Origin: a virus
IMG/VR virus record: IMGVR_UViG_3300044612_003253
Coordinates: 1 to 55,917 of that record
DNA: 55,917 bases
Direction: 5' to 3' (one strand)
Part shown: piece after piece, positions 8,395-17,220 of the stretch
Layout: each line of letters starts with the position of its first letter
Position numbering within the stretch: the stretch's first letter is position 1
Translations under genes and position numbers: made by a program
Notes under the pieces: generated by a model
Told to the model about the DNA's origin: nothing
What the model saw: the letters and a program-made list of their open reading frames with translations, nothing else
The model's database searches: none

Positions 8395-10227
8395 TTAAAC
8401 TCCTTCTAATGATAATATTTGAGAAATATTCATGATTTTATCTAACATTGCTATTCCAAGAATATCAAATTTGATTACACCTAAAGATTCAAGATCTTGC
8501 ATTTCCATACCAGCTATTAATTGTTTATTTTTACTATCGTAAACCATTGGGCATATTTCTGATAATTTTTCTTGAGATATTACAACACCAGCAGCGTGTT
8601 TTGATTGGTTAGACTTAGTGCCCTCTAAACGAATAGCCTGCTCAAATCTTTTAGCGAGGGGTCCGGATAGAGTTCCATCATCTAATAAATAACACCATTC
8701 CTTGAGTTTGTCAACATTATTCTCTAAAGCCCAGCGTATAATAGAAGCCTCTCCTGTTTCTTCTTTCATTTCTTGCAATTCATCGGCTATCTTTGCTTCA
8801 TCGGGTATGTACTTTGTTATTTTATTCATTTCGTCGAAAGATATATTACCATATACTCTCAATACCTCTTTAAGTGCTCCTCTCCCTTTCATAGTATTGT
8901 ATGTTATCATCTGAGAGACTTTATCATGACCATACTTATCTTTAATATATTCGACAACAGCTTCTCTCTTATTAATAGGAACGTCAACATCTATATCTGG
9001 CATGGACACTCGATCCTGTGTATTTCTTCCTGCATTATAGAATCTTTCAAATATTAGATCATTTTTGATGGGATCTATACTAGTTATTCCTATCAAATAT
9101 GAGACCAGACAACCGGCCGCACTACCTCTTCCTGGTCCTGGTAACCACCCATTAGACGATACATAATTAACTATGTCCTGCACTATTAAAAAGTAGCTAG
9201 ACAGACCAGCCCCTTGTAAAACAGACAGTTCGTATTTGATTCTATTAACGTATTCTTCTTGTTTATCTTGATCTATAATATTTGCTATTTTATCTTTCCA
9301 GCCATTCCTACATAACTGTCTAAGATATTCGTCCGGATTATCATTATTTGGACATTGAAATAATGGCAACATTGGTTTGTTGGTTATATCATAGTCTTCA
9401 CACATAGAAGCTAATTCTAATGTTGCTTCTAATTCATTATGATTATGTATTTCGCTCATTTCTTCAAAAGAAGGAATATGATACTTATCAGATTTAAAAA
9501 AACAAGACATAGGAGTATCTTCATCAGATATAAGTTTTCTATTAATATCTGTTAATGTTGTCTTAAGATTATTACACAGTAGAATCCTCTGATCAACAGC
9601 GTCTTCAGATTCACAATAATGAGCATCTGGTGTGGCTATTACTCTAGTATTTGTTATTTGTGCTAATCTTCTAATTTCTTTTGTAAGATCAATTTGATCT
9701 TTATTTTGTTCTTGGTCTATTAATTGAGCTTCTAGAAAAAAATTATTTTCTCCAAATCCGTCTTTCAACTTTTGAATAAGATTAATAGTAGTATTAGAGT
9801 CATTGTTTTTTATGCTATTTGCAACTAATGATCCAAGATGACCAGCAAAACCTATAATATTACCATCTAAGTATGGCAATAAAGTATCTATATCTATTCT
9901 TGGTTTATGATAAAAAATATCAGGATTATTAGACCTGGAAATAATTTTGATTAAAGATTTCCATCCATTATAGTTTTTAGCCAGAACTATAAAATGGCTT
10001 AATTTAGCATTATCAGGAGTTTTGATTGTACAATCATTATCAGATAAATATAGCTCACAACCTAATATCGGTTTGATACCATATTTTTTCATAGACGAAT
10101 AGAACTGTACAGCGCCAGATATTGTTCCATGATCTGTTATAGCACAAATCTTAGATCCAATTTTTTGGCATCTTTTAGCTATTTGTTCTGGTTTACTGAG
10201 CCCATCCAAAAGTGAATAATGAGTCAC
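8395..10227 (-). CDS. dnaE: DNA polymerase III alpha subunit, N-terminal half (split DnaE), GTG start
   Basis: This half of DnaE holds the PHP domain (YSLLDGLSKP, AITDHGTISG, later VIATPDAHY) and the palm (WLPGPGRGSAAG). The catalytic aspartates are in MPDIDVDVP (D411, D413) and VIKFDILG (D588). It stops just after the palm, and the rest of the subunit is encoded at 5911-7527. Translation can begin only at GTG 10227, which directly follows a TAA at 10228-10230. The same frame upstream, back to ATG 10275, encodes APLHVHS, the missing first PHP motif of the expected H-x-H-S-x-YSLLDG. The protein starting at GTG therefore lacks its first metal ligands, unless the stop is bypassed. Confidence 0.88.
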   Translation of the reverse strand: MTHYSLLDGLSKPEQIAKRCQKIGSKICAITDHGTISGAVQFYSSMKKYGIKPILGCELYLSDNDCTIKTPDNAKLSHFIVLAKNYNGWKSLIKIISRSNNPDIFYHKPRIDIDTLLPYLDGNIIGFAGHLGSLVANSIKNNDSNTTINLIQKLKDGFGENNFFLEAQLIDQEQNKDQIDLTKEIRRLAQITNTRVIATPDAHYCESEDAVDQRILLCNNLKTTLTDINRKLISDEDTPMSCFFKSDKYHIPSFEEMSEIHNHNELEATLELASMCEDYDITNKPMLPLFQCPNNDNPDEYLRQLCRNGWKDKIANIIDQDKQEEYVNRIKYELSVLQGAGLSSYFLIVQDIVNYVSSNGWLPGPGRGSAAGCLVSYLIGITSIDPIKNDLIFERFYNAGRNTQDRVSMPDIDVDVPINKREAVVEYIKDKYGHDKVSQMITYNTMKGRGALKEVLRVYGNISFDEMNKITKYIPDEAKIADELQEMKEETGEASIIRWALENNVDKLKEWCYLLDDGTLSGPLAKRFEQAIRLEGTKSNQSKHAAGVVISQEKLSEICPMVYDSKNKQLIAGMEMQDLESLGVIKFDILGIAMLDKIMNISQILSLEGV

Positions 10228-10275
10228 TTAGGAATGGACGTGTAAAGGGGCATATTCCTTAATCACGTCCATCAT
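10228..10275 (-). CDS. In-frame 15-codon leader ending in TAA; hidden N-terminus of DnaE
   Basis: AGAGGAG lies 5 bases ahead of ATG 10275. The short frame reads MMDVIKEYAPLHVHS and ends with TAA at 10230-10228, in the same frame as the polymerase N-half that restarts at the very next codon (GTG). APLHVHS followed by HYSLLDG would be an ordinary DnaE start, so the leader is polymerase sequence separated from the rest by the nine bases TAAGTGACT. It overlaps the stop of the upstream nuclease gene (ATGA arrangement). It could be a translated leader allowing reinitiation, a recoding site, or a recent mutation. Confidence 0.7.
   Translation of the reverse strand: MMDVIKEYAPLHVHS
10234..10272 (-). 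promoter_or_regulatory. Perfect 9-bp inverted repeat over the dnaE start
   Basis: On the minus strand ATGGACGTG (10272-10264) is perfectly complementary to CACGTCCAT (10242-10234), with a 21-base loop that itself contains AAGG and CCTT. The second of two tandem ATG codons is in the 5' arm, and the 3' arm ends 3 bases before the in-frame TAA. Such an RNA hairpin could limit initiation or act together with the stop codon. Confidence 0.65.
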
Positions 10276-11279
10276 TTATTCTCCTCTATGCTTCCTGGAG
10301 CCTTATATTTACCAAACGAATGATTTGGGTGTTTGTATGATTGTACCACAGAATCCATGCCATGCAACTCTAAATCGTGTTTGATTTGTTCGCATTTTGT
10401 CATAAACTCGCCCTGCTTACATGTTTGACTATCTCTATATTCTAAAATTGGTAAAATATTAGAATCAGAAAAATTTGTTTTACCAAAATGACATAGTTTA
10501 TTACACATCCAACTTTTATGTAATTTTGGTTTTTTTGACGATTTTATAATTTCAAATTTTTGTCTTAACATATCTTCTGTTTTTTGAAGATCACTCTTGT
10601 CAAAACATATTGAAAATGGACCACCATCATTTATAAAATATATTGAAAATATAATATGATCTATATTTGGATATAGCTGACTAATAGCATAATGATATAT
10701 TCTTAACTGCGGATCATTTTCTAGTTTTTCTTGAGTTTTTTCTTGACCTGTGGCCCAATCTAGTCTTCTGCCTGTTTTCCAGTCAATTATTTCTATAGTA
10801 TTATCATTAACAAGAGTGATTAGGTCTATTGTACCTTTTAAGGCAAGATTACCAGATATTATACCATCATCAGTCTTGAACGAGTATTTTGACCACGACT
10901 TATTTATAGTAAAGTCAAAGTGCTGTTCTGGTTCAAGAATTTTTCTATTTCTTGGATCAAACATACCATCATTGAATTTAATAGCTTTATATACCCACTC
11001 ACTACAGTCCTTTTTATCTTTTGGACTCCATTTATGATGTTTTGCAGATAACGAGTAATGATTGTATATTAAATCAATAATATTGTCTAAATCATAATTA
11101 GTAATGTCTATAATGCCTGCTATATCATCATTTATAGTTAATTGATTATCTTGTTCTGCTTTTTTAATAACAGCTAAAATTTCTAATACTTTATGAACTA
11201 TCGTTCCTTTATCTGCTTTTTGTCCAGACGGACCTCTCCATCCAAGAACGTATTCTATAAAATACTGTTGCTCACACAT
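10272..11279 (-). CDS. RecB/Cas4-like PD-(D/E)XK nuclease
   Basis: The catalytic core is visible as KGTIDLI and then EIIDWKTGRRLD (the D...ExK pattern, here D and DWK). It is followed by QLRIYHYAISQLYP, the QxxxY helix of RecB-type nucleases. MCEQQYF at the start and three C-terminal cysteines (WMCNKLC ... SQTC) are placed like the iron-sulfur cluster of AddB and Cas4. The ATG at 11279 leaves out SSSFNAHS, the usual preceding helix; that sequence is open upstream but offers only ATT or ATA as starts, with AAAGGA about 10 bases before the ATT. A role in DNA end processing for replication or recombination is inferred from its place just ahead of the polymerase. Confidence 0.8.
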   Translation of the reverse strand: MCEQQYFIEYVLGWRGPSGQKADKGTIVHKVLEILAVIKKAEQDNQLTINDDIAGIIDITNYDLDNIIDLIYNHYSLSAKHHKWSPKDKKDCSEWVYKAIKFNDGMFDPRNRKILEPEQHFDFTINKSWSKYSFKTDDGIISGNLALKGTIDLITLVNDNTIEIIDWKTGRRLDWATGQEKTQEKLENDPQLRIYHYAISQLYPNIDHIIFSIYFINDGGPFSICFDKSDLQKTEDMLRQKFEIIKSSKKPKLHKSWMCNKLCHFGKTNFSDSNILPILEYRDSQTCKQGEFMTKCEQIKHDLELHGMDSVVQSYKHPNHSFGKYKAPGSIEENK

Positions 11280-11317
11280 TGAATGAGCATTAAAGCTTGA
11301 AGACCTAAAATATGTTA

Positions 11318-11908
11318 TTATAATGAGAGTATTCCTTTATCCATAAGATATTGATGTATAAGTTTATTTTGTTCTCCAATAGTCATATGAGTATTTTCAA
11401 TAATAAGATCAAAATTTTCAGTAGAATATCTTTCAGGATCTAATGCTGTTTCACTATCGTGATCAGAACCATATGGATTTCGTGTCAATTTTATTACTAA
11501 TCCTCCAGCATTTTGAATTGCTTCAACTTCATTAGGAAATCTACAATCGGCAATAATAGCTAATTTTGGTTGTTCTAATTTAATTTTATTAATTGTAGCC
11601 GATGCCCAAACATTATTTTTCATTTTACGAAACAGATCTGTACCAACAAATTGCATAACCTCTCGTGCGGTTAGTCTAGTATCTTGCCAATAACAATCTG
11701 TAAATGTATTTTTATTTTCATCACTACCATAGCATTGGTCATATGATAAGCCTAAAATATTCATACATATATCTTTTTTTAATGGATCTGCAAAGTTATA
11801 TATTTGTGGCGTTCCTAACAAAGAACCAGCATAACAATTAGCTACAAATTCGGAGCATGTTGTTTTTCCTGATTGTTTTCTTCCTGCGAATGCTATTATT
11901 TTTGTCAT
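11318..11908 (-). CDS. Deoxynucleoside monophosphate kinase
   Basis: This 196-residue P-loop kinase has Walker A as AFAGRKQSGKTTCSEF. ADPLKKDI and TAREVMQFVGTDLFR are typical of phage dNMP kinases (T4 gene 1 family). IIADCRFPNEVEAIQNAGG is the conserved lid and substrate region. The enzyme phosphorylates dNMPs to dNDPs for replication and complements the RNR, dUTPase and dCMP deaminase genes at 20359-23957. It overlaps the primase stop by 4 bases (ATGA). Confidence 0.85.
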   Translation of the reverse strand: MTKIIAFAGRKQSGKTTCSEFVANCYAGSLLGTPQIYNFADPLKKDICMNILGLSYDQCYGSDENKNTFTDCYWQDTRLTAREVMQFVGTDLFRKMKNNVWASATINKIKLEQPKLAIIADCRFPNEVEAIQNAGGLVIKLTRNPYGSDHDSETALDPERYSTENFDLIIENTHMTIGEQNKLIHQYLMDKGILSL

Positions 11909-13065
11909 AAGGATAATTTTTCTAATTCGGGTAATATTTCTTGTCTGATCTCATCAATACTCATCGAGGCTATGTCTTCTTTTTTTATCGTTATATTATG
12001 GATATTATATATTTTTTGACATTTTTTTATCATGGCATCTGTTGCTTTTTTACCAGCATCGTCATTATCCATAATAAGAATTAGTGTCAAAGCTCCAGAA
12101 ATATCTAATAACATTTTCTGTTTATCAGATAACGAGCAGCCAAAAATAGCGACAGAATTATGTATTCCTGATTCTTCTAGTCTCCAAACATTACCTGGAC
12201 TCTCTACAATAATAGCGCATCCAGTTTTTTTAATAAAATCTTTTGCGAACCAATAATTGTATAAATATTCTTGTGTTTTAAAATCTTTATTATGTCTCCA
12301 TTTTGACATTAGCCAAGAATATTCATCTTTTGGACAGGATACCGAACTGTCATGGAAGCATGAGCATTGTTCGCATTTTTCATGTACGCTTCTTCCAGTA
12401 CAACCAACCATATATTTATAGTCAATATCATATACTGGTACTACGGCTCGACTTGACATTTCCTTATTGCTTGTTGTGCAATCTCCAACATCATATTTAT
12501 TTAATATATTTTCAGAGAATCCCCTATCAATAAAATATTGTGATGGAATAGTTAGAGATTTTCTAATCTGTTGTTTTGTTACTCTTGATTGATTATTATT
12601 TTGTTTAATATTGATATAATTAATAGTATTGACAAAACTACTTTTTTCTATCGTTTTCTTGTCTATTTTTATATCTGATAAGTTTTGTTTTATAAAATTT
12701 TGTGCAAATTGCAGTGCCTCGTCAAAAGAGCATACTGTGTCTCCATTTTTAATCCAATTATGGTTATTGTGAGATATTATGCCTCTAATAAATCCAATAA
12801 TTGAAGATTTAAATACTTCTTCACAATTATGTGTTCTGCATTTCCAGTTACCTCTATATGTATCGCCTTCTGGATATAGATTTAATGCGGATGAATTGTC
12901 TCCACCATGTATAGGACAACTCATAGTTATCATCTTAGATAACCTCTTGTATTCTATACCAAAATAATCTAATAAAGATTCTATATTATCGCATAGCTTA
13001 TCTGATAATAGTTTTAATTTATGCTGATTATACGAAACTGATTTCTTCTTCATTGTTGTCTTCAT
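11905..13065 (-). CDS. DNA primase, CHC2 zinc finger and Toprim
   Basis: The N-terminal zinc finger reads CPIHGG ... WKCRTHNCEE (C50, H53, C76, C81). A Toprim domain follows: GCAIIVESPGNVWRLEESGI carries the first acid, and LILIMDNDDAGKKATDAM is the metal-binding DxD segment. It makes RNA primers for the lagging strand and would work with the helicase encoded just upstream, which its gene overlaps by 38 bases. At 386 residues it is shorter than bacterial DnaG and lacks an evident helicase-binding domain. The start could also be the fifth codon (13053); neither start has a strong ribosome-binding site. Confidence 0.85.
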   Translation of the reverse strand: MKTTMKKKSVSYNQHKLKLLSDKLCDNIESLLDYFGIEYKRLSKMITMSCPIHGGDNSSALNLYPEGDTYRGNWKCRTHNCEEVFKSSIIGFIRGIISHNNHNWIKNGDTVCSFDEALQFAQNFIKQNLSDIKIDKKTIEKSSFVNTINYINIKQNNNQSRVTKQQIRKSLTIPSQYFIDRGFSENILNKYDVGDCTTSNKEMSSRAVVPVYDIDYKYMVGCTGRSVHEKCEQCSCFHDSSVSCPKDEYSWLMSKWRHNKDFKTQEYLYNYWFAKDFIKKTGCAIIVESPGNVWRLEESGIHNSVAIFGCSLSDKQKMLLDISGALTLILIMDNDDAGKKATDAMIKKCQKIYNIHNITIKKEDIASMSIDEIRQEILPELEKLSL

Positions 13066-14485
13066 TTACGATAAATCCGTCTTTTTGATTTTTAATACCA
13101 TTAGATATTTCTAGTTTTGTTTGGCCCTCTGTGATTTTTGCACACCATCCTTTGAGGCCAAAATTAATATAATCATTATCGTCTAGACATCCACCGTGTC
13201 TGGATATTAAAGGAATAAGTTTTCTATTCCCACTTTTACCAGAGTCCTCAGCCATCTCTTCATCTGATTTTCTTTTGAATATAGAAAAATTACTACATAA
13301 CCAAATAATTCTATCTGATCCAGATGCCGTGTCTGTGCTTTCTTTACTAATACCATCTCTATTTAATTGTATAAAACTTAAGATAGGTACTTGATATTTA
13401 ACAGCAAAATTGTGTAATGCTGTCATCATAAAACCTAGAATCTGATATTCCTTTAAGTCTTGACTAATTCCAGCACTATCCATTAGTTTTAAATAATCAT
13501 ATACAATAACACAATCCTTTGCTGTTCCATCTGGATTCAGTCCGACATCTTTACACAACCATCTTCTCATTATACTTAGTTGTTCATCAAAAGGCTTACC
13601 GGCAATTGACTTATAATATAATTTTGTATTTTTCAGAGATTCTGTGGCATCGTTTATTTTTTTATTGGTTGCTGGAGTAGCAGCAAATTTGCCTGTTTCT
13701 ATACTATTAATTTCTGTCTCTGTCATCATAGCCAATATTCTATGAATATGGTCCTTAGTACTCATTTCTGTATCCATATTTAATACAGGAATACCTAATT
13801 TATTTGCTATAAAAAATCCTATATTATCTGCCAATAATGTTTTTCCTACCTTTGGTCTTGCTGCAATAACATTTACGGTTCCTTTTCTAAAACCTCCACC
13901 AATAGCATGGTCATATATGGGAAACCCTGTTGATATGCCAAGCTGATCAACCGGATTGCTTTTTAAGTATTCGATATAATTATCTATATCATCGCCAATG
14001 GATTTCGGCTCATTATCATTAGACAAGTGAGAGCCAAAGTCTAACAGAGTATCTTCTGCTATAGATAATATTGACGATATAGGTTCTGAACCAGTAACAT
14101 CTAATAATTTTTCTTGTGCTGCTTCTAGCTCTTTATGTAAGGATCTTGCTATATCTAGTTTTTTGATTTTGGTTGCAAATTGATTTATATTCGCTATATT
14201 TGCTGGAAAATCTAAAATAGCCTTTAAATGTTGAGCCTCTTCTTTTTTGCTAAAGATATGAGAGAAACCCAAATCTTGAGAGGCAGAATATATTGATGCT
14301 ATGTCAAGAGTACTAACCTGACCATTGGAAAATATATGTTTAATACAGCTATAAATAAGTTGATTACTATCTATAGTAAAACAGGATTCATTTATAATAT
14401 CGTTAATTTCATAATAAGCTTTTTCACCGTGTTGCATAATGCAACTCAGAACAGCTCTTTCTGCTGATGGATCACACAAAACCAT
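13028..14485 (-). CDS. dnaB: Replicative DNA helicase (DnaB family)
   Basis: This is a RecA-fold hexameric helicase that unwinds the replication fork. The N-terminal domain opens SAERAVLSCIMQHGEKAYYE. The motor has IAARPKVGKTLLADN (Walker A), MDTEM (motif 1a), CVIVYDYLKLMD (Walker B) and PILSFIQLNRD with SDRIIW (sensor region). I place the start at 14485 (MVLCDPSAERA) because AAAGGAG lies 8 bases upstream and the codon overlaps the preceding stop as TAATG; the frame is open seven codons further. The protein is about 485 residues, normal for the family. No intein is present. Confidence 0.9.
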   Translation of the reverse strand: MVLCDPSAERAVLSCIMQHGEKAYYEINDIINESCFTIDSNQLIYSCIKHIFSNGQVSTLDIASIYSASQDLGFSHIFSKKEEAQHLKAILDFPANIANINQFATKIKKLDIARSLHKELEAAQEKLLDVTGSEPISSILSIAEDTLLDFGSHLSNDNEPKSIGDDIDNYIEYLKSNPVDQLGISTGFPIYDHAIGGGFRKGTVNVIAARPKVGKTLLADNIGFFIANKLGIPVLNMDTEMSTKDHIHRILAMMTETEINSIETGKFAATPATNKKINDATESLKNTKLYYKSIAGKPFDEQLSIMRRWLCKDVGLNPDGTAKDCVIVYDYLKLMDSAGISQDLKEYQILGFMMTALHNFAVKYQVPILSFIQLNRDGISKESTDTASGSDRIIWLCSNFSIFKRKSDEEMAEDSGKSGNRKLIPLISRHGGCLDDNDYINFGLKGWCAKITEGQTKLEISNGIKNQKDGFIVNEDNNEEEISFV

Positions 14486-14892
14486 TATCCCGGCTCCTTT
14501 GAACATCTGTTACATTTATATCTATTTGGGGCGTCATTCATTAATGCTGGATTAATACTATCTTCTGTTCCACATACTCTACATTTTACTTCGACAGGAG
14601 TAAATTCCCTTGATCTTATTGTTGGTGGATATTTTGATAATAATTTATCTACTTCAAGATCTTCCTTATGAAGGTTTTTCTCCATCATTAAGTCAAATCT
14701 GTTTGAAGATTCTGATTTTTTATTACGAGTAGTCGATTTTAGTGGAGCAGTATTTATCTGTGGGATCTTTCCTCTTTTACGTCTAGGTTTCTCTACTGTC
14801 TCAGCAACAGATTCATTCTCCTCTGAGTCTGATGATAGACCCTTTTGTAAAATTGCTATGAGTTGTTTTATGTCGTCATTATCAAGAGGCAT
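14485..14892 (-). CDS. Hypothetical protein with C-terminal zinc ribbon
   Basis: This 135-residue protein has a low-complexity basic and acidic middle (PRRKRGKIPQ) and a C-terminal zinc ribbon, C-x2-C ... C-x2-C (KCRVCG and KCNRCSK). The placement between a helical protein and the DnaB helicase, with a TAATG overlap to the helicase, suggests a replication accessory protein that binds DNA or the helicase. No family can be named with confidence. Confidence 0.55.
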   Translation of the reverse strand: MPLDNDDIKQLIAILQKGLSSDSEENESVAETVEKPRRKRGKIPQINTAPLKSTTRNKKSESSNRFDLMMEKNLHKEDLEVDKLLSKYPPTIRSREFTPVEVKCRVCGTEDSINPALMNDAPNRYKCNRCSKEPG

Positions 14893-15373
14893 GTTTCACC
14901 TTGGTTCTTTGTATAGAAAGAAGTATATCTGATAAATTTTTAATATTATTAGCCAAATAACTTAATCTGTCCATTCTTTGTTGGGCATATTTTTTAATTT
15001 TATACAGATTTGATGCCCTATCATTATGCTTAATAGCCTGTAAAGATTTTTCTAAATAACCATATCCTTTATAACTATTTATTTCATCTGCTATTGTTTC
15101 TTTAATGCTCTCTTCTGCCCAGTTAAATCTGGCTATTTCTCTATTCAAACTACGCTGTAAATAAAAACCGAATTGAGATAGTCTATATGAAATTTGAGCA
15201 CAATCTTCTGGATTTAATTTCTCTATTTGATCCCTAGACATACTAAGATAGTTATTTATTTCTGCTTCAGGAACTGAGCAGCCTGAAGAGTATTCTGGAA
15301 GAGACAGTGTTTTTTCATAGTCATCTAATATTTTATCCCAATACTGTATTTCTTCTTGTGTTGTTTTATTCAT
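14882..15373 (-). CDS. Hypothetical alpha-helical protein, possible recombination mediator
   Basis: This is a 163-residue, almost wholly helical protein with few aromatic residues and no enzyme motif. It lies between the recombinase and nuclease genes and the helicase, where T4-like phages may carry mediators such as UvsY. Its size and helical content fit that idea, but I see no diagnostic sequence. It overlaps the genes on both sides by 8 to 11 bases. Confidence 0.45.
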   Translation of the reverse strand: MNKTTQEEIQYWDKILDDYEKTLSLPEYSSGCSVPEAEINNYLSMSRDQIEKLNPEDCAQISYRLSQFGFYLQRSLNREIARFNWAEESIKETIADEINSYKGYGYLEKSLQAIKHNDRASNLYKIKKYAQQRMDRLSYLANNIKNLSDILLSIQRTKVKHAS

Positions 15374-15773
15374 ATTTTAGTTTTTCTTTCCATTCTGATT
15401 CAGATTCATTGTGTGCTAACACTATTTGCCTAATATTATTTTTTTCACACCATTCTGTTTTCTCTTTATCTCTTTTTTGAGATTTCAAAAAGTTTAAAAT
15501 ATTGTTGTGATAAAATGGAACAAATTTAAAATGCTGTTCTCCATGTACTTCTATGCATAGTTTAGCAAGAGGTAAGTAAAAGTCAAGATACAGCGTTTCA
15601 GATTTTCTTAAAGGTATAGAAACTTCTTCCAAGATTTGTAAAGTTGGAAAAGTATCTATTATTAGTTTTCTCGCCATCAAATGGAAAGAAGACTTATTGG
15701 TTAGTTTACCCTTTGCTATATGACCTGTCAAGTGCCAATTATGGATGTTTCCATCCAAATCTATAATTTTCAT
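15366..15773 (-). CDS. Small PD-(D/E)XK endonuclease-like protein
   Basis: The core LYLDFYLPLAKLCIEVHGEQH places D and E-x-hydrophobic-x-G-x-QH in the arrangement of small restriction-type nucleases of the Vsr/DUF559 type. It is followed by FLKSQKRDKEKTEWCEKNNI, the typical basic helix after the core. The family cuts or processes DNA. It is encoded directly after recA/uvsX (4-base overlap), so a recombination or repair role is likely. A free-standing homing or self-protection nuclease is an alternative. Confidence 0.7.
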   Translation of the reverse strand: MKIIDLDGNIHNWHLTGHIAKGKLTNKSSFHLMARKLIIDTFPTLQILEEVSIPLRKSETLYLDFYLPLAKLCIEVHGEQHFKFVPFYHNNILNFLKSQKRDKEKTEWCEKNNIRQIVLAHNESESEWKEKLKYE

Positions 15774-16783
15774 TTGATTCCCAAAACACTCTTAACATCT
15801 TGTTCTATTTTTGTGTATGCTTCGCTATTATCTAAAAGAAAAGCTCTTACTTTTTCGGTTCCTTGAAATTTTGGTTTATCTTCTAAATTTGTTATGGTAT
15901 ACCATGCACCGCCCTTGTTAATAATACCAACATCACAAGCAAGATTAATAAGTTCTGTATATCTATCAATACCCTGACCATATCTAATATAACTAGTTGT
16001 AACAGCCCCAGGAGGACCAAGAGCAGAACAAACAACTTGCCATTCTATTTCTTGTCCTATTTGTGTATTATCGGTACCAACAACCCATGGCTTAAATGTT
16101 TTTGCTCGTAATTTTATATCTGTTTGATAAGCAATAGCTTGTCCACTCTTCTCCTTAAATTCTGCACCATATCCTGTTGGATTGCCCATAAGATGTGTGA
16201 TACCTATAACTATATTTTTATTTACTGGAATAACATTAGCTACTTTTCGACAAAATTTAGCTAATAGCTTTGCTCCATCTGCTCTTTGCATTTTATCCAT
16301 ATCGCTTGTAATTTCAGCTTCTGTACATAAAGCAGAGTAGGAGTCTATGATAAGGACACATCCTGGAGCCTCATTAATAATCCTTTCAGCAATTTGTAGA
16401 TATTCCTCACCATGTAATATCTTTCCTTGTTGACTTCCTATAATATGAAATCTTGATAGGTCTAGACCTGGAATGCCTTCTAAGTCTCTTTTCTTCAATC
16501 TACCTTCAATGTTAAGGTAATACACTTGTCTTCCTTCCTTAAAGGAACCATAAGCATATTCTTTCTTTTGTGCTGTAGCAGAGAAGTCCAGGGATGTTGT
16601 TGTTTTACCACATTTAGGCTGACCAGTTAATACAACAAAACTGCCCTCTGGAATCCCGCCATTCAAAGCAATATCTAGTGATGGACCTACTGGAATAGTA
16701 AGAACTTTTTTATCTACCAGAGCATTGCCTGTTAGGATAATTTCGTCACCAAAATTTTTAATCACGTCCTCTTTTAGTGTCAT
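15770..16783 (-). CDS. RecA/UvsX-type recombinase
   Basis: This strand-exchange ATPase has Walker A as LTGQPKCGKTTTSLDF (around residues 52-67). CVLIIDSYSALCTEAE is Walker B, and MQRADGAKLLAKF and NIVIGITHLMGNP follow the RecA core order. At 337 residues it is close to bacterial RecA in length but divergent, nearer in style to phage recombinases. It should form filaments on SSB-cleared single-stranded DNA for recombination-driven replication. It overlaps the neighbouring genes by 4 bases on each side. Confidence 0.88.
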   Translation of the reverse strand: MTLKEDVIKNFGDEIILTGNALVDKKVLTIPVGPSLDIALNGGIPEGSFVVLTGQPKCGKTTTSLDFSATAQKKEYAYGSFKEGRQVYYLNIEGRLKKRDLEGIPGLDLSRFHIIGSQQGKILHGEEYLQIAERIINEAPGCVLIIDSYSALCTEAEITSDMDKMQRADGAKLLAKFCRKVANVIPVNKNIVIGITHLMGNPTGYGAEFKEKSGQAIAYQTDIKLRAKTFKPWVVGTDNTQIGQEIEWQVVCSALGPPGAVTTSYIRYGQGIDRYTELINLACDVGIINKGGAWYTITNLEDKPKFQGTEKVRAFLLDNSEAYTKIEQDVKSVLGIK

Positions 16784-17220
16784 TCTAATTCCTCTAGTCT
16801 TGAAATAATGCTATTTGTCTTTTGGTTTGGTCTAAGAGTCAACTTGTCTTTTCTATCAAATTTTTGTGTTAATATAGTATTTTGAGCGTTGATCTCGTTT
16901 TGCATTTTTTCTATTATAGCCGGTAGATGAGGGGCTCGCAATGAATATATTCTTTCTGCATCCTTGTGTCTAAGTGCTGCTATAATTGCTTTTGCATCAT
17001 ATTTTTCAATTAGCTTATTGGCAGACGCTATCTGATTTCTATAGAATGCAGACCAAGATTTTGTTGTCCAAAATCTATAATGCAAATCTGTTTTATCTTT
17101 TCTTGCTTTATTTTCACATATTAGTTCTGTTATATATTGTACTGCTGATACTGATTTTCCATTTGAATACTTTGAAGTATATTTATCCATTGTTCTTTGG
17201 TCTAAAAATAGAGCTTTCAT
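16780..17220 (-). CDS. Hypothetical phage protein
   Basis: This is a 146-residue basic protein, predicted mostly helical, with an aromatic patch (YRFWTTKSWSAFYRNQ) and a C-terminal tail rich in lysine, arginine and asparagine. I do not recognise a family. It overlaps the downstream recombinase by 4 bases, so co-translation and a function in recombination are plausible but unproven. Confidence 0.45.
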   Translation of the reverse strand: MKALFLDQRTMDKYTSKYSNGKSVSAVQYITELICENKARKDKTDLHYRFWTTKSWSAFYRNQIASANKLIEKYDAKAIIAALRHKDAERIYSLRAPHLPAIIEKMQNEINAQNTILTQKFDRKDKLTLRPNQKTNSIISRLEELE

